Assembly: GCF_000689395.1 (NCBI RefSeq) | Contig: NZ_HG966617.1 | Coordinates: forward strand, 1,175,174 to 1,239,173 | Direction: 5' to 3' | Length of the DNA stretch: 64,000 bases | DNA from: Candidatus Phaeomarinobacter ectocarpi | Lineage (GTDB): Bacteria; Pseudomonadota; Alphaproteobacteria; CGMCC-115125 | Shown: in pieces, positions 45,171 through 57,142 of the stretch | Position numbering within the stretch: position 1 is the stretch's first letter | Layout of the letters: every line of letters begins with the position of its first letter | Translations under genes and position numbers: made by a program | The notes under the pieces: generated by a model | The model's input: the letters and a program-made list of their open reading frames with translations, nothing else | Databases searched by the model: none | What the model was told of the DNA's origin: nothing

Positions 45171-45687
45171 TTTTCAGCAAGTCTGAGAATGGCGGTTTGC
45201 GTATCAGGAAGCAGCCACGATTGTGTGCTTGGAACTCCCCAAAACTCAAATTTCGTTCATTGGTACGGTTGGATTTGGCTTTGCGAGAACGGACCATTGA
45301 TCCGTCCGCCTGGCGCAAAGCCGGGTCCGATGGGATGCCCAGACTCAAGATACAACTTGGCGGCTTCGACACGCTCGCCCGGTGGGGTCTTGCGAGGCAT
45401 CGCACCAACAAAGAGAGCTGAAATCGCGGGTTATTAATAACGCCTCGCAACACCGGCCCACACATGCGTCCAGCGCAGTCTCGACATGCGAAAAAGCAGC
45501 GAAAACCACTCGTTCAGTACGTTGAAATGCTGCGGCGCGGGGATATAGTGGCGCCCAATCCTGACTGCAAGTGAATCGCCATTTATTTTGGTCGAGAAAC
45601 AGTGGGAAGGTCAGAAGGCGCGGCGAAACAGCCGGGTCGCGGGATATGGCTTCTCATGTCCCCACAAACACGTTTAAGACAGGGCCC
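45171..45687 (+). promoter_or_regulatory. nuo upstream region with sigma70-type promoter
   Basis: 517 bp without a gene I can support. The best promoter is TTGAAA (45522-45527) and TATAGT (45544-45549), 16 bp apart, giving a leader of about 130 nt before nuoA. Plus-strand ORFs of 74-82 codons in 45189-45437 have no recognisable features, and the minus ORF across it is an antisense tRNA artefact. Confidence 0.5.
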
Positions 45688-46053
45688 ATGCCTGAGCTTC
45701 TTGCCAATTACCTGCCGATCATTTTCTTCCTCGGCATTTCCATCGTGCTGGTGACCGCTTTTCTGGTCGCACCGATGGTTATTGCGCCGTCAAACCCTGA
45801 CCCGGAAAAACTCTCTGCCTATGAGTGTGGGTTCAACGCCTTTGACGATGCGCGCATGAAGTTTGATGTGAGGTTCTATCTGGTCGCGATCCTCTTCATC
45901 ATCTTTGACCTCGAAGTGGCATTCCTCTTTCCCTGGGCAATCTCTTTAGGTGAGATCGGCATGTTCGGGTTCTGGTCGATGATGGTGTTCCTCGGCATCC
46001 TGACCATTGGGTTTGTATATGAGTGGAAAAAAGGTGCGCTGGAATGGGAATAG
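45688..46053 (+). CDS. nuoA: NADH dehydrogenase I subunit A
   Basis: A 121-residue membrane subunit with three helices, the usual alphaproteobacterial length. It has [42 protein letters not shown], the hallmark loop and second helix with conserved Cys and acidic residues near the quinone site. ATG 45688 ([11 protein letters not shown]) matches family starts; the frame is open 39 codons upstream without match. First gene of the nuo operon; overlaps nuoB by 10 bp. Confidence 0.95.
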   Translation: MPELLANYLPIIFFLGISIVLVTAFLVAPMVIAPSNPDPEKLSAYECGFNAFDDARMKFDVRFYLVAILFIIFDLEVAFLFPWAISLGEIGMFGFWSMMVFLGILTIGFVYEWKKGALEWE

Positions 46054-46646
46054 AAACCAAAGATGGTGTCCTGGTCCCTGAAGACACCGGCGGCCTTATT
46101 GATCCCAACACCGGCTATCTGATGCGGGCGCCGCAACCGTCTGATGCGGATAATGATCCACTGGTCCGGCAGATTACCGAAGAAATGGACGACAAGGGCT
46201 TTGTCGTAACCAGCCTGGAAGACCTCATCGCATGGGGACGCACCGGTTCATTGATGTGGATGACCTTCGGTCTGGCGTGCTGCGCTGTTGAAATGATGCA
46301 GTCCTCCATGCCGCGTTATGACGTCGAGCGATTTGGCTTCGCCCCGCGCGGCAGCCCCCGCCACTCAGACGTGATGATCGTGGCGGGTACGCTGACCAAC
46401 AAGATGGCTCCCGCATTGCGCAAGGTGTACGACCAGATGCCGGAACCCCGGTATGTGATCTCCATGGGATCCTGCGCTAACGGCGGTGGCTACTACCACT
46501 ATTCCTACTCTGTCGTGCGCGGCTGCGACCGTATCGTACCAGTTGACGTGTATGTCCCAGGCTGCCCGCCTTCGGCTGAAGCATTACTCTACGGCATTTT
46601 GCAGCTTCAAAAGAAAATCCGGCGTACAAGCACGATCGTGCGCTGA
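46044..46646 (+). CDS. nuoB: NADH dehydrogenase I subunit B
   Basis: A 200-residue peripheral-arm subunit that carries the last cluster, N2, next to quinone. Ligands are Cys79-Cys80 ([11 protein letters not shown]), Cys144 (MGSCANGGG) and Cys174 (VPGCPPSAE). ATG 46044 (MGIETKDG) is inside the nuoA end; a GTG seven codons earlier is a less likely start. The first 45 residues are a polar leader usual in alphaproteobacteria. Confidence 0.96.
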   Translation: MGIETKDGVLVPEDTGGLIDPNTGYLMRAPQPSDADNDPLVRQITEEMDDKGFVVTSLEDLIAWGRTGSLMWMTFGLACCAVEMMQSSMPRYDVERFGFAPRGSPRHSDVMIVAGTLTNKMAPALRKVYDQMPEPRYVISMGSCANGGGYYHYSYSVVRGCDRIVPVDVYVPGCPPSAEALLYGILQLQKKIRRTSTIVR

Positions 46647-46733
46647 CCTAACCTGCACGTGCCATCTGGCACAGTGCGTCCCGCCCAAAGGTTGCTGATG
46701 CGCAGCCTGTAACGAGAACAGCGAAAGCAAGCC

Positions 46734-47366
46734 ATGTCGGTTGTTGACGTGACGCCCAGCGAAGAAACTCTCACGGACCTTGCAGAGCAGGTGTCCGCAG
46801 GCCTTGGCGATCTTGTAGAGAGCCAAGAGGTCGCGTTTGATGAGTTGGCGATTACAGTACCTGCTGGCGAGATCGTCCGGGTCCTGAAGTTTCTGCGTGA
46901 TGGAACTGGTTGTGAGTTTACGACTCTCATCGACATCACTGGCGTCGACTATCCCGCAAGGCAGCGTCGGTTCGACGTGGTTTATCACCTGCTCTCCATG
47001 ACCCTGAACCAACGCATCCGCATCAAGATTGAGGCTGACGAGGATACGCTGGTCCCAAGTTGCGTTTCTGTTTACCCGGTAGCCAACTGGCAAGAGCGTG
47101 AAATCTGGGACATGTATGGCGTTCAGTTTGCCGGCCACCCGGACCTTCGTCGTCTTCTTACCGATTACGGCTTTGAAGGCCATCCGCTGCGCAAGGACTT
47201 CCCACTCACGGGCTACTACGAAGTGCGCTATGACGACGAACAGAAGAAAGTCGTCTATGAGCCTGTAAAGCTTATGCAGGAATTCCGCAGCTTTGATTAC
47301 ATGAGCCCGTGGGAAGGTGCTGAATATGTCCTTCCAGGGGATGAGAAGGCGGAGCAGCCCAAATGA
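46734..47366 (+). CDS. nuoC: NADH dehydrogenase I subunit C
   Basis: A 210-residue 30-kDa-type subunit without cofactor that supports NuoD. Signature stretches are [78 protein letters not shown]. It is separate from NuoD, unlike the fused E. coli form. It follows nuoB after 87 bp and overlaps nuoD by 4 bp. Confidence 0.96.
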   Translation: MSVVDVTPSEETLTDLAEQVSAGLGDLVESQEVAFDELAITVPAGEIVRVLKFLRDGTGCEFTTLIDITGVDYPARQRRFDVVYHLLSMTLNQRIRIKIEADEDTLVPSCVSVYPVANWQEREIWDMYGVQFAGHPDLRRLLTDYGFEGHPLRKDFPLTGYYEVRYDDEQKKVVYEPVKLMQEFRSFDYMSPWEGAEYVLPGDEKAEQPK

Positions 47367-48586
47367 ACATTGCCCCGACAAATGTCTCCCCCGGCGACGA
47401 TGCCAACAAGACTGACAACATAACCATCAATTTCGGTCCACAGCATCCGGCTGCTCATGGCGTGCTGCGCCTCGTGCTTGAGATGGATGGTGAAGTGGTC
47501 GAGCGTGTCGATCCACATATTGGTTTGCTCCATCGCGGCACTGAAAAGTTGATGGAACAGAAGACCTATCTGCAAGCTGTGCCGTACCTGGATCGCCTCG
47601 ACTACGTGGCGCCCATGAACCAGGAACACGCCTTCGCGATGGCCGTTGAACGCCTGCACGGCATTACGGTTCCCAAGCGTGGGCAGCTCATTCGAGTGCT
47701 GTACAGCGAGATTGGCCGGTTGCTGTCACACATCCTCAACATCACGGCACAGGCGCTGGATGTGGGCGCGATGACGCCGATCGTTTGGGGTTTCGAAGAG
47801 CGCGAGCGCTTGATGGTGTTTTACGAACGCGCATCAGGCAGCCGCATGCATGCAGCGTATTTCCGTCCAGGTGGCGTACATCAAGACCTGCCCAACGAGT
47901 TGCTGGATGACATTATGGTCTTTTGCGACGAGTTTCCGCAGGTTATGAATGACATTGAAGCATTGCTGACGGGCAACCGCATTTTCAAACAGCGCAATGT
48001 TGATATCGGGGTGGTCACCAAAGAAGACGCGCTTGCGTGGGGTTTCTCCGGCGTGATGGTTCGTGGGTCCGGCATGGCATGGGACCTGCGCAGGTCACAA
48101 CCTTACGAGTGTTACTCAGAGCTCGAGTTCGACATTCCCGTCGGCAAGAATGGCGATTGCTATGATCGGTATCTTTGCCGCGTCGAGGAATGCCATCAAT
48201 CCGTCCGCATCATGAAGCAGTGCCTGGAAAAGCTGCGTAGTCCGGAAGGTACGGGACCGGTCTCATCGACCGACGGCAAGATTGTGCCGCCCAAACGCGG
48301 CGAGATGAAGCGCTCCATGGAAGCGCTGATCCATCACTTCAAGCTCTATACTGAGGGCTATCATGTGCCTGCCGGTGAGGTGTATTCAGCGGTAGAGGCA
48401 CCCAAGGGTGAATTCGGCGTATTCCTGGTTTCTGATGGGTCCAATAAGCCTTACCGGTGCAAATTGCGCGCGCCTGGCTTTTCGCATCTGCATGCGATGG
48501 ATCATTTGTGTAAGGGCCACATGCTGGCGGACGTGTCTGCCATTCTAGGCTCCCTTGATATTGTGTTTGGCGAGGTGGACCGATGA
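47363..48586 (+). CDS. nuoD: NADH dehydrogenase I subunit D
   Basis: A 407-residue 49-kDa-type subunit that shapes the quinone cavity with NuoB. It has [23 protein letters not shown] (quinone-site His), [38 protein letters not shown] and DIVFGEVDR at the C-terminus. Length is standard for the unfused form. It overlaps nuoC and nuoE by 4 bp each. Confidence 0.97.
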   Translation: MNIAPTNVSPGDDANKTDNITINFGPQHPAAHGVLRLVLEMDGEVVERVDPHIGLLHRGTEKLMEQKTYLQAVPYLDRLDYVAPMNQEHAFAMAVERLHGITVPKRGQLIRVLYSEIGRLLSHILNITAQALDVGAMTPIVWGFEERERLMVFYERASGSRMHAAYFRPGGVHQDLPNELLDDIMVFCDEFPQVMNDIEALLTGNRIFKQRNVDIGVVTKEDALAWGFSGVMVRGSGMAWDLRRSQPYECYSELEFDIPVGKNGDCYDRYLCRVEECHQSVRIMKQCLEKLRSPEGTGPVSSTDGKIVPPKRGEMKRSMEALIHHFKLYTEGYHVPAGEVYSAVEAPKGEFGVFLVSDGSNKPYRCKLRAPGFSHLHAMDHLCKGHMLADVSAILGSLDIVFGEVDR

Positions 48587-49209
48587 GCGTCCGGCGGCTG
48601 GATCCCAACCAGCCTGAAAGTTTTGCGTTCACTCCAGAAAACCTGGAGTGGGCAAAGAAGACTATTGCGAAGTATCCTGACGGTCGTCAGGCGTCCGCAG
48701 TCATTCCACTGCTTTGGCAGGCGCAAAAGCAGCACGACTACTGGCTGCCGGAGCCTGCTATTCGAGTTGTCGCTGAGATGTTGGACATGTCTTACATCCG
48801 CGTACTTGAGGTCGCGACCTTCTACACGATGTTCAACTTGTCGCCGGTGGGGAAGCACTTCATCCAGCTTTGCGGCACGACACCTTGCTGGCTGCGTGGT
48901 GCGGACGACCTCAAAGAAGTCTGTCGCAAGCGGATCGGCGAGCAGAGCACAGTTTCCACCGATGGGAACTTCTCGTGGCTTGAGGTTGAGTGCCTCGGCG
49001 CTTGCGCCAACGCTCCCATGGTTCAGATCAACGATGACTACTACGAAGACCTGAGCGCTGAGAATTTTGAAAAACTGCTGGACGACTTGGCGGCTGGACA
49101 GGATGTGAGCATTGGCTCCCAGACCGGTCGAAAGTCATCAGAGCCAGCTGGCGGCGCGACAACGCTTCAGGATGTTCCGCACATGTCTGCAGAAGGTGAG
49201 GGAGCCTAG
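48583..49209 (+). CDS. nuoE: NADH dehydrogenase I subunit E
   Basis: A 208-residue thioredoxin-fold subunit with the N1a [2Fe-2S] cluster. Ligands are Cys97 and Cys102 ([11 protein letters not shown]) and Cys137 and Cys141 (CLGACANAP). The last 35 residues (after [16 protein letters not shown]) are a low-complexity tail beyond the conserved domain. It overlaps nuoD by 4 bp and lies 2 bp before nuoF. Confidence 0.96.
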   Translation: MSVRRLDPNQPESFAFTPENLEWAKKTIAKYPDGRQASAVIPLLWQAQKQHDYWLPEPAIRVVAEMLDMSYIRVLEVATFYTMFNLSPVGKHFIQLCGTTPCWLRGADDLKEVCRKRIGEQSTVSTDGNFSWLEVECLGACANAPMVQINDDYYEDLSAENFEKLLDDLAAGQDVSIGSQTGRKSSEPAGGATTLQDVPHMSAEGEGA

Positions 49210-49211
49210 TC

Positions 49212-50516
49212 ATGCTTGAAGACAAGGATCGCATCTTCACGAACCTGTATGGCTTTGAAAGCTGGAACCTGGAAGCTGCTCGCAAGCGCGGCGATTGGGA
49301 CGGCACCAAGGAACTGCTGGCCAAGGGCCGCGATTGGATCATCGAGGAAGTCAAAAAATCCGGCCTGCGCGGACGTGGTGGCGCGGGCTTTCCGACAGGC
49401 CTGAAATGGTCGTTTATGCCGAAGGAAAGTGACGGTCGCCCTCACTACCTTGTGGTCAATGCAGATGAGTCCGAACCCGGCACCTGCAAGGACCGCGAAA
49501 TGATGCGGCATGATCCGCACAAACTTATCGAAGGCTGCCTCGTTGCCGGCTTCGCCATGGGCGCTAATCACGCCTATATCTATCTGCGAGGTGAATACAT
49601 TTTTGAGCGCGATCGTTTGCAGGATGCTGTCGACGAAGCCTATGAGGCAGGCCTCATCGGTCCAGACGCATGCGGCTCTGGTTATCCGTTTGATGTGATC
49701 GTCCACCATGGCGCGGGCGCATATATCTGCGGTGAAGAAACGGCACTGCTTGAGAGCCTGGAAGGCAAGAAGGGCATGCCGCGGCTGAAGCCGCCATTCC
49801 CTGCCAATGTAGGCCTCTATGGCAACCCGACGACCGTCAATAACGTCGAGAGTATTGCTGTGGCGCCCACCATCCTGCGTCGTGGTGGTGATTGGTTCGC
49901 CGGCTTTGGTCGCCCTGGCAACACCGGCACCAAGGTTTTCTCGATCTCCGGGCACGTGAACAATCCGTGCAACGTGGAAGAGGAAATGTCGATCCCGCTC
50001 AAGGAACTGATTGAGCGACACGCTGGCGGTGTGCGTGGTGGCTGGGACAATCTGCTGGCAGTCATCCCTGGCGGGTCTTCTGTTCCGCTACTTCCCAAAG
50101 ACATCTGCGACACTGTCCTGATGGATTTTGACGCACTCAAGGACGTGCAATCAGGGCTGGGAACAGCGGCTGTAATTGTCATGGACAAGTCGACGGACAT
50201 CATCAAGGCGATCGCGCGTCTGTCCTACTTCTACAAGCATGAAAGCTGTGGTCAGTGCACCCCATGCCGCGAAGGCACTGGTTGGATGTGGCGGGTCATG
50301 GAACGCATGGCAAAGGGCGAAGCTGAGGTCGATGAGATCGATACGCTCCTCAAAGTCACAAAGCAGGTCGAAGGTCACACCATCTGTGCGCTGGGCGATG
50401 CCGCCGCATGGCCGGTACAGGGCGTCATTCGCCATTTCCGGCCGGAATTTGAAGCACGAATTGCTGCCCGCAAGGCCACCGCATCCAGCGGTGGTTCAGC
50501 GGTCGCAGCGGAATAG
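49212..50516 (+). CDS. nuoF: NADH dehydrogenase I subunit F (NADH-binding)
   Basis: A 434-residue subunit that binds NADH and FMN and cluster N3. It shows [21 protein letters not shown] for [43 protein letters not shown], and the N3 ligands Cys346, Cys349 and Cys352 ([10 protein letters not shown]) with Cys392 in CALGD. Length is standard. It is 20 bp before nuoG. Confidence 0.97.
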   Translation: MLEDKDRIFTNLYGFESWNLEAARKRGDWDGTKELLAKGRDWIIEEVKKSGLRGRGGAGFPTGLKWSFMPKESDGRPHYLVVNADESEPGTCKDREMMRHDPHKLIEGCLVAGFAMGANHAYIYLRGEYIFERDRLQDAVDEAYEAGLIGPDACGSGYPFDVIVHHGAGAYICGEETALLESLEGKKGMPRLKPPFPANVGLYGNPTTVNNVESIAVAPTILRRGGDWFAGFGRPGNTGTKVFSISGHVNNPCNVEEEMSIPLKELIERHAGGVRGGWDNLLAVIPGGSSVPLLPKDICDTVLMDFDALKDVQSGLGTAAVIVMDKSTDIIKAIARLSYFYKHESCGQCTPCREGTGWMWRVMERMAKGEAEVDEIDTLLKVTKQVEGHTICALGDAAAWPVQGVIRHFRPEFEARIAARKATASSGGSAVAAE

Positions 50517-50536
50517 TCAGGATACGGATCACGAGC

Positions 50537-52651
50537 ATGGGCGAACTGCGCACCATCAAGGTTGACGGCGAAGAAGTTGAGGTCGATAGCGATCTCACGT
50601 TGCTGCAGGCGTGTGAAGAAGCAGGCAAGGAAATTCCTCGCTTTTGCTATCACGAGCGCCTGTCTGTCGCTGGTAACTGTCGCATGTGCCTGATTGAGGT
50701 GAAGGGCGGCCCGCCCAAACCCGTTGCATCGTGTGCTCAAAACGTCAAAGACCTGCGTCCTGGCCCTGAGGGTCAGCCACCGGAACTGTTCACCAATACC
50801 AAGATGGTGAAAGACGCCCGCGAAGGCGTGATGGAATTCCTCCTGATCAATCATCCTTTGGATTGCCCGATCTGTGACCAGGGTGGCGAGTGTGATCTGC
50901 AGGATCAGGCCATGGCTTACGGGACGGACGGCTCGCGTTACGCTGAAAACAAGCGCGCGGTCGAAGACAAACACATTGGACCGCTGGTCAAGACGATCAT
51001 GACCCGTTGCATCCATTGCACCCGCTGCATTCGGTTTGCGACGGAAGTGGCCGGCGTGCCCGAATTGGGCGCCATTGGCCGCGGTGAAGACATGGAGATC
51101 ACCACCTATCTTGAAGAGGCCATGTCGTCCGAACTTCAGGGCAACGTGATTGATCTTTGCCCGGTTGGCGCATTGACCTCGCGTCCTTACGCCTATCAGG
51201 CCCGTCCTTGGGAACTGAAGAAGACCGAAACCATTGATGTAATGGATGCCCTTGGCAGCAACATTCGCGTTGATGCGCGCGGCAAAGCCGTCATGCGGAT
51301 CATTCCGCGCAATGCAGACGACATTAACGAAGAGTGGATTTCTGACAAGACGCGTTTTGTATGGGATGGCCTTGGGCGTCAGCGCCTGGACCAACCCTAT
51401 GTGCGCAAGGATGGCAAGCTGAAGCCGGCTTCATGGAATGAAGCGTTCGCGGCGATTGCCGAGCGGCTCAATGGACTTGACGGCGCCAAGTTTGCGGCCC
51501 TCGCCGGGGACCTTGCCTGCTCCGAGAGCATGAAAGCACTCAAGGATCTGTCGGCAGCTATTGGCAGCAGCAATATTGATTGTCGTCAGGATGGCACCAA
51601 GCTCGAAGCTGGAGCCAGAGGCGGCTATCTTTTCAATTCCGGCATTGAAGGCATTGATGAAGCCGACGCGGTCCTGCTCATCGGGTCAAACCCCCGCGTT
51701 GAAGCACCGGTACTCAATGCACGTCTACGCCGTCGGTGGCGTGAAACAGGCATGCAGGTCGGCAATATTGGCCCTTCACGCGATCTGACCTATCCGGTGA
51801 CAGAGTTGGGAGCGGGTCCTGATACCTTGAAAGAAGTAGCAGCCGGCACGCATTCCTTCGCGCAGGTTTTGAAAGACGCCGAGAAGCCAATGATCATCAT
51901 CGGCCAGGGCGCAGTGACGCGGGCTGACGGCGCAGCTGTTTTGGCGAGCGCTATGACATTGGCTAACAGCGTCGGTGCAATCTCTGGCGAGTGGAACGGC
52001 TTCAACGTGCTTCACACAGCAGCGGCACGGGTCGCGGGCCTTGATCTCGGCTTCGTACCCGGCGAGGGCGGCAAGGATACAACGGCTATTCTGGACGCCG
52101 CGCGCGCGGGCGACGTCGAAGTGGTCTATCTGCTTGGTGCCGATGAAATAGATGGCACTCAGTTTGGCAAAGCTTTTGTGATCTATCAGGGTAGCCATGG
52201 CGACCGAGGTGCGCACCGTGCGGACGTGATTTTGCCCGGAGCTGCCTACACAGAAAAATCGGCCACATGGGTCAACACTGAGGGACGCGCTCAGCAAGGT
52301 CGACGTGCGACATTCCCACCTGGTGATGCGCGCGAGGACTGGTCAATTATTCGGGCACTCTCTGATGCCATCGGCAAGACACTGCCTTATGACAACCTCG
52401 CCCAGTTGCGCGAAGCCATGTATGAGGACGCGCCTCACATGATGCGTATCGGCCAGGTTGAAGCCGGTGACATGCCTACCCTGGCTGCAGGCGACCTGGA
52501 CTCCGCAGCATTTGAGTTGGCCATTTCAGACTTTTTCCTGAGCAACCCGATCGCGAGAGCAAGCAAGACAATGGCAGACCTGTCATTGGCTGCAACGCAT
52601 CGTGTTGCACAGGACACGACTTCAAAAGAGGCGACCGGCACCAATGGCTGA
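50537..52651 (+). CDS. nuoG: NADH dehydrogenase I subunit G
   Basis: A 704-residue Fe-S subunit, the mid-length alphaproteobacterial form. The N-terminal [2Fe-2S] site has [15 protein letters not shown]; the His-Cys site for N5 is [19 protein letters not shown]; further clusters use [10 protein letters not shown] and [13 protein letters not shown]. From about residue 220 follows a molybdopterin-oxidoreductase-like domain without cofactor. The 3' end overlaps nuoH by 8 bp. Confidence 0.96.
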   Translation: MGELRTIKVDGEEVEVDSDLTLLQACEEAGKEIPRFCYHERLSVAGNCRMCLIEVKGGPPKPVASCAQNVKDLRPGPEGQPPELFTNTKMVKDAREGVMEFLLINHPLDCPICDQGGECDLQDQAMAYGTDGSRYAENKRAVEDKHIGPLVKTIMTRCIHCTRCIRFATEVAGVPELGAIGRGEDMEITTYLEEAMSSELQGNVIDLCPVGALTSRPYAYQARPWELKKTETIDVMDALGSNIRVDARGKAVMRIIPRNADDINEEWISDKTRFVWDGLGRQRLDQPYVRKDGKLKPASWNEAFAAIAERLNGLDGAKFAALAGDLACSESMKALKDLSAAIGSSNIDCRQDGTKLEAGARGGYLFNSGIEGIDEADAVLLIGSNPRVEAPVLNARLRRRWRETGMQVGNIGPSRDLTYPVTELGAGPDTLKEVAAGTHSFAQVLKDAEKPMIIIGQGAVTRADGAAVLASAMTLANSVGAISGEWNGFNVLHTAAARVAGLDLGFVPGEGGKDTTAILDAARAGDVEVVYLLGADEIDGTQFGKAFVIYQGSHGDRGAHRADVILPGAAYTEKSATWVNTEGRAQQGRRATFPPGDAREDWSIIRALSDAIGKTLPYDNLAQLREAMYEDAPHMMRIGQVEAGDMPTLAAGDLDSAAFELAISDFFLSNPIARASKTMADLSLAATHRVAQDTTSKEATGTNG

Positions 52652-53669
52652 TTTCCTGAGCACATACGGTCTGACCGGAGCCATCATTGTTGGGCAAACA
52701 CTGCTCACCATCGTTGGTTTGCTCCTGCTGATCGCATTTCTTCTTTATGCGGACCGCAAGGTCTGGGCAGCTGTCGCCTTGCGCCGAGGCCCCAACGTGG
52801 TGGGACCATTCGGTCTGCTTCAGACCTTCGCTGACTTTCTGAAATTCGTCTTCAAGGAATTTGTTATTCCTTCCGGCGCCAACAAGGGTGTGTTCGTTCT
52901 TGCACCTATTGTGGCCGCTGTTCTGGCCCTGACCGCATGGTCGGTTATTCCGATGGCAGAAGGGTGGGCCTTGGCTGACATCAATGTCGGTGTGCTCTTC
53001 ATCTTCGCGATATCGTCACTTGGTGTTTACGGGATCATCATGGCCGGCTGGGCATCCAATTCGAAATACCCGTTTATGGGTGCACTTCGGTCCGCTGCTC
53101 AGATGGTTTCCTACGAAGTATCGCTCGGCTTCGTCATTGTGACTGTGCTGCTGGTGGCCGGATCATTGAACCTTTCGGACATCGTGCGGGCCCAGGATGG
53201 CAACTACGGAATGCTGAATTGGTTCTTTATTCCACTGTTCCCGATGTTCGTCATTTTCTTTATATCGGCACTGGCTGAAACCAACCGCCCGCCATTTGAT
53301 TTGCCCGAAGCTGAAGCGGAGCTCGTAGCGGGATTTGCGACCGAGTATTCGTCCACGCCTTACATGTTGCTGTTCCTGGCAGAGTATGTGGCGATCCTGC
53401 TGATGTGCGCCATGATAACCATCCTGTTTCTGGGCGGGTGGTTGCCGCCGGTGGATATTGCGCCGTTCAATTGGATTCCTGGTTTCTTCTGGTTCTGGTT
53501 CAAGGTCATTTTCATCTTCTTCATCTTCGCAATGGTGAAGGCGATGGTCCCAAGGTACCGCTATGACCAGTTGATGCGTCTTGGCTGGAAAGTGTTCCTG
53601 CCCTTGTCGCTGTTTTATCTCGTGGCCACGGCCGGCGTGCTTGTCGCGTTCGACCTGTTGCCGGCGTAA
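52644..53669 (+). CDS. nuoH: NADH dehydrogenase I subunit H
   Basis: A 341-residue membrane subunit with about eight helices that joins the arms and lines the quinone channel. Conserved loops are [38 protein letters not shown] and [35 protein letters not shown] 52644 (MADFLSTYG) lies inside the nuoG end; the earlier in-frame start has no family match. Confidence 0.97.
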   Translation: MADFLSTYGLTGAIIVGQTLLTIVGLLLLIAFLLYADRKVWAAVALRRGPNVVGPFGLLQTFADFLKFVFKEFVIPSGANKGVFVLAPIVAAVLALTAWSVIPMAEGWALADINVGVLFIFAISSLGVYGIIMAGWASNSKYPFMGALRSAAQMVSYEVSLGFVIVTVLLVAGSLNLSDIVRAQDGNYGMLNWFFIPLFPMFVIFFISALAETNRPPFDLPEAEAELVAGFATEYSSTPYMLLFLAEYVAILLMCAMITILFLGGWLPPVDIAPFNWIPGFFWFWFKVIFIFFIFAMVKAMVPRYRYDQLMRLGWKVFLPLSLFYLVATAGVLVAFDLLPA

Positions 53670-53683
53670 GGAGACACACGAAA

Positions 53684-54175
53684 ATGGCATGGCTAGATCA
53701 GTCCGCCCGGTCGCTCTTTCTGACCGAGTTTGTGTCGAGCTTCTTTCTGGCGCTGCGCTATATGGGCAAGCCGAAACCGACATTGAACTACCCGTTCGAG
53801 AAGGGGCCTATTTCTCCGCGTTTCCGCGGTGAACATGCGTTACGCCGCTACCCGAATGGCGAAGAGCGGTGCATTGCCTGCAAGCTGTGCGAGGCCATCT
53901 GCCCGGCCCAGGCCATTACCATTGAAGCGGCACCTCGTGGCAATGACGGTACGCGCCGCACCACCCGCTACGACATCGACATGGTGAAGTGCATTTATTG
54001 CGGGTTCTGTCAGGAAGCCTGTCCGGTTGATGCAATCGTGGAAGGTCCAAACTTCGAGTTTGCAACCGAGACACGCGAAGAGCTGATGTATGACAAGGCT
54101 CGGTTGTTGAGTAACGGCGACCGCTGGGAACGTGAGATTTCGAAGAACATGGAATTGGACGCGCCTTACCGTTAA
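53684..54175 (+). CDS. nuoI: NADH dehydrogenase I subunit I
   Basis: A 163-residue subunit with clusters N6a and N6b. The two ferredoxin motifs have Cys63/66/69/73 ([14 protein letters not shown]) and Cys103/106/109/113 ([15 protein letters not shown]). The N-terminal amphipathic helix and length are normal. It follows nuoH by 14 bp; nuoJ comes 86 bp later. Confidence 0.97.
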   Translation: MAWLDQSARSLFLTEFVSSFFLALRYMGKPKPTLNYPFEKGPISPRFRGEHALRRYPNGEERCIACKLCEAICPAQAITIEAAPRGNDGTRRTTRYDIDMVKCIYCGFCQEACPVDAIVEGPNFEFATETREELMYDKARLLSNGDRWEREISKNMELDAPYR

Positions 54176-54261
54176 GCGCGGTGGGCACGTCTTGAGATTT
54201 GACTGATATGCAGGCCATTTGCCTGCACCATTTTTGAACCGGGCCGGGGGGCTCAAATAAG

Positions 54262-54876
54262 ATGATCGTTGCAACGATTGCGTTCTACGTCTTCGCGTCT
54301 ATCGCGGTGGCGTCTGCTGTGATGGTAATCGCAGCACGCAACCCTGTGCATTCGGTTCTGTTCCTGATCCTGACCTTCTTCAACGCTGCGGGCCTCTTTG
54401 TGCTCATGGGCGCTGAGTTTGTGGCAATGATTTTGGTCATTGTTTATGTCGGTGCGGTCGCGGTGCTGTTCCTGTTTGTGGTGATGATGCTGGATGTGGA
54501 CTTTGCGGAGTTGCGCGAAGGCTTCCTGCAGTACATGCCGTTTGGTGCCCTCATCGGCTTCATTCTTCTCCTTGAACTGTTGCTGGTTGTTGGGGCTTGG
54601 ACCATTGCGCCAGAGGCAGCGGCCCTTGCTGCATCACCGACTCCCATCTTGACCGATGTGACCAACACAGAGGCCATCGGGCGTGTGCTGTACACAGACT
54701 ACGTCTACTACTTCCAGGCATCAGGCATGATCCTCCTGGTCGCGATGATCGGTGCCATCGTGCTGACCCTGCGCCACAAGGAAGGCGTCAAACGTCAGTC
54801 CATTGCGCAGCAGGTCGCCCGTACCCGCGAGCAGGCGGTCGAGCTTAAAGATGTAAAACCGGGCCAGGGCATTTAG
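54262..54876 (+). CDS. nuoJ: NADH dehydrogenase I subunit J
   Basis: A 204-residue membrane subunit with about five helices. Typical are AARNPVHSVLFLILTFFNAAGLFVLMGAEFVAMILVIVYVGAVAVLFLFVVMMLDVD, the third helix whose turn takes part in coupling. The cytoplasmic tail (RQSIAQQVARTREQAVELKDVKPGQGI) is common in alphaproteobacteria. It is 12 bp before nuoK. Confidence 0.96.
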   Translation: MIVATIAFYVFASIAVASAVMVIAARNPVHSVLFLILTFFNAAGLFVLMGAEFVAMILVIVYVGAVAVLFLFVVMMLDVDFAELREGFLQYMPFGALIGFILLLELLLVVGAWTIAPEAAALAASPTPILTDVTNTEAIGRVLYTDYVYYFQASGMILLVAMIGAIVLTLRHKEGVKRQSIAQQVARTREQAVELKDVKPGQGI

Positions 54877-54888
54877 GGGGACAAGGAC

Positions 54889-55200
54889 ATGATTGCTATC
54901 GGCCTTGGCCATTATCTTACCGTCGCAGCACTGCTGTTCACGCTGGGCATCTTCGGCATCTTTCTCAACCGAAAGAACATCATCATCATTTTGATGTCCG
55001 TCGAGTTGATGCTGCTTGCCGTGAATATCAACCTTGTCGCGTTCTCCACACAGCTTGGAGATCTCGTTGGGCAGATTTTTGCGATGATCGTTTTGACCGT
55101 TGCAGCTGCTGAAGCAGCCATCGGCCTTGCCATCCTGGTTGTGTACTTCCGAAACCGCGGCTCCATCGCGGTTGAGGACGTCAACCTTATGAAGGGTTAG
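54889..55200 (+). CDS. nuoK: NADH dehydrogenase I subunit K
   Basis: A 103-residue subunit with three helices. [50 protein letters not shown] carries the two membrane Glu residues needed for proton transfer (one in SVELM, one in [10 protein letters not shown]). Length matches the family. It is 13 bp before nuoL. Confidence 0.97.
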   Translation: MIAIGLGHYLTVAALLFTLGIFGIFLNRKNIIIILMSVELMLLAVNINLVAFSTQLGDLVGQIFAMIVLTVAAAEAAIGLAILVVYFRNRGSIAVEDVNLMKG

Positions 55201-55213
55201 GGGCGCGCCACCC

Positions 55214-57139
55214 ATGTATTCAGCCATTCTCTTTCTGCCCCTGATCGGCGCCCTTGTTGCAGGCCTTTTTGGCCGCGTGATTGGCCATCGTGGCGCCGAA
55301 GTCGTTACGACGGCATTATTGCTTCTGGCAGCGCTATTGTCCTGGATCGCATTCTTTGATGTCGCCATCGGCGGCAACACTGCGCAGGTCCATGTGCTGC
55401 GCTGGATTGACTCCGGCGCACTTGAAGTTGACTGGATGATCCGGATTGATTTCCTGACAGCCGTCATGCTCGTCGTTGTGACATCCGTCTCCTCCCTGGT
55501 TCATGTGTATTCGATTGGCTACATGAGCCATGACCCGCACCGGGCGCGCTTCTTTGCCTATCTGTCACTCTTCACCTTCGCCATGTTGATGCTGGTGACG
55601 GCCAACAATTTCGTCCAGCTGTTCTTCGGCTGGGAGGGCGTGGGCCTCGCGTCATACTTGCTGATCGGCTTCTGGTACAAAAAGCCATCGGCCAATGCGG
55701 CCGCCATGAAGGCATTTGTCGTGAACCGCGTGGGTGACTTCGGCCTGATCCTTGGATTGGCCGGTATATTCATGGTTTTTGGATCGCTCGACTTCGATAC
55801 AGTGTTCGAAATGGTGCCGACGGTAGCCGGTGAGACTTTCCATTTCGCCGGTATGCAGCTGGATATCATGACGACCATCTGCCTGCTGTTGTTCATGGGC
55901 GCGATGGGCAAGTCGGCGCAATTCCTGCTGCACACCTGGCTGCCTGACGCCATGGAGGGCCCGACACCGGTATCCGCCCTCATCCATGCGGCGACCATGG
56001 TTACGGCTGGTGTCTTCCTGGTGGCACGAACGTCTCCGATGTTTGAGTTTGCCCCGGACGCACTTTGGGTTGTGACACTTGTTGGCGCGACCACTGCGTT
56101 CTTTGCGGCAACAGTTGGTCTTGTTCAAAACGACATCAAGCGTGTGATCGCATACTCAACCTGCTCACAGCTTGGCTACATGTTCGTTGCGCTTGGGTTG
56201 GGTGCGTACCAGATCGCCATCTTCCATCTTTTCACCCATGCGTTTTTCAAGGCGCTCTTGTTCCTTGGATCAGGATCAGTCATTCACGCCATGTCTGACG
56301 AACAGGACATGCGAAAAATGGGCGGTCTTTACAAAATGATCCCGGGTACCTGGATCATGATGATTATCGGCACATTGGGGCTGACCGGCTTCCCGTATCT
56401 GGCCGGCTACTTCTCCAAGGACGCAATCATTGAAGCAGCCTACATGGCAAATACCGAGTTGGCGGGGTACGCATTTGCCATGACGGTCATTGCGGCCCTT
56501 ATGACCAGCTTCTATTCATGGCGCCTGATTTTCATGACGTTCCATGGGGAAAGCCGAGCTTCGAATGAAGTCATCAGCCATGTGCATGAAAGCCCCTGGG
56601 TGATGCTCATTCCGCTGATCGTGCTTTCAATTGGGACCGTGCTGGCTGGGTTCCCGTTCACTGAATTCTTCGTTGGTCATCACCAGGACGAATTCTGGAA
56701 CGGGGTTGTCCTCAACCAGACTGATATAATGGAAACCTTCCACAACGCACCTGCATGGGTTGTGTGGTCACCATTTGTAATGATGTCGCTAGGCTTTGCC
56801 ACGGCATGGCTGTTCTACATAGCTCGTCCCGAGATTCCAAAGAATCTCGCCCGAGAGCAGCAGCCGCTGTATCAGTTCCTGCTCAACAAGTGGTACTTCG
56901 ACGAGCTCTACAATCTCATCTTCGTACGTCCTGCCATGTGGCTGGGCAACTTCCTGTGGAAGCGGGGAGACGGGTTCGTGATCGACGGGTTTGGCCCCAA
57001 CGGCATCGCCGCCCGCGTGATGGATATCACGCGCAACGTTGTGAAACTGCAGACCGGCTACGTTTACCACTACGCCTTCGCGATGCTCATCGGCGTCGCC
57101 GCGTTTATTACTTACTACTCGCTGATGGGGGCCAACTAA
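55214..57139 (+). CDS. nuoL: NADH dehydrogenase I subunit L
   Basis: A 641-residue antiporter-like proton-pumping subunit with about 16 helices and the long lateral C-terminal helix. Recognised are [67 protein letters not shown] and [23 protein letters not shown]. Length is full. It is 3 bp before nuoM. Confidence 0.97.
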   Translation: MYSAILFLPLIGALVAGLFGRVIGHRGAEVVTTALLLLAALLSWIAFFDVAIGGNTAQVHVLRWIDSGALEVDWMIRIDFLTAVMLVVVTSVSSLVHVYSIGYMSHDPHRARFFAYLSLFTFAMLMLVTANNFVQLFFGWEGVGLASYLLIGFWYKKPSANAAAMKAFVVNRVGDFGLILGLAGIFMVFGSLDFDTVFEMVPTVAGETFHFAGMQLDIMTTICLLLFMGAMGKSAQFLLHTWLPDAMEGPTPVSALIHAATMVTAGVFLVARTSPMFEFAPDALWVVTLVGATTAFFAATVGLVQNDIKRVIAYSTCSQLGYMFVALGLGAYQIAIFHLFTHAFFKALLFLGSGSVIHAMSDEQDMRKMGGLYKMIPGTWIMMIIGTLGLTGFPYLAGYFSKDAIIEAAYMANTELAGYAFAMTVIAALMTSFYSWRLIFMTFHGESRASNEVISHVHESPWVMLIPLIVLSIGTVLAGFPFTEFFVGHHQDEFWNGVVLNQTDIMETFHNAPAWVVWSPFVMMSLGFATAWLFYIARPEIPKNLAREQQPLYQFLLNKWYFDELYNLIFVRPAMWLGNFLWKRGDGFVIDGFGPNGIAARVMDITRNVVKLQTGYVYHYAFAMLIGVAAFITYYSLMGAN

Positions 57140-57142
57140 GCC

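Noticed and set aside
45088..45465. 125-codon minus-strand ORF containing TGLEPATSGVTGRHSNQLSYTP
   Set aside because: It is the antisense reading of tRNA-Asp, a well-known false protein found wherever this tRNA occurs.
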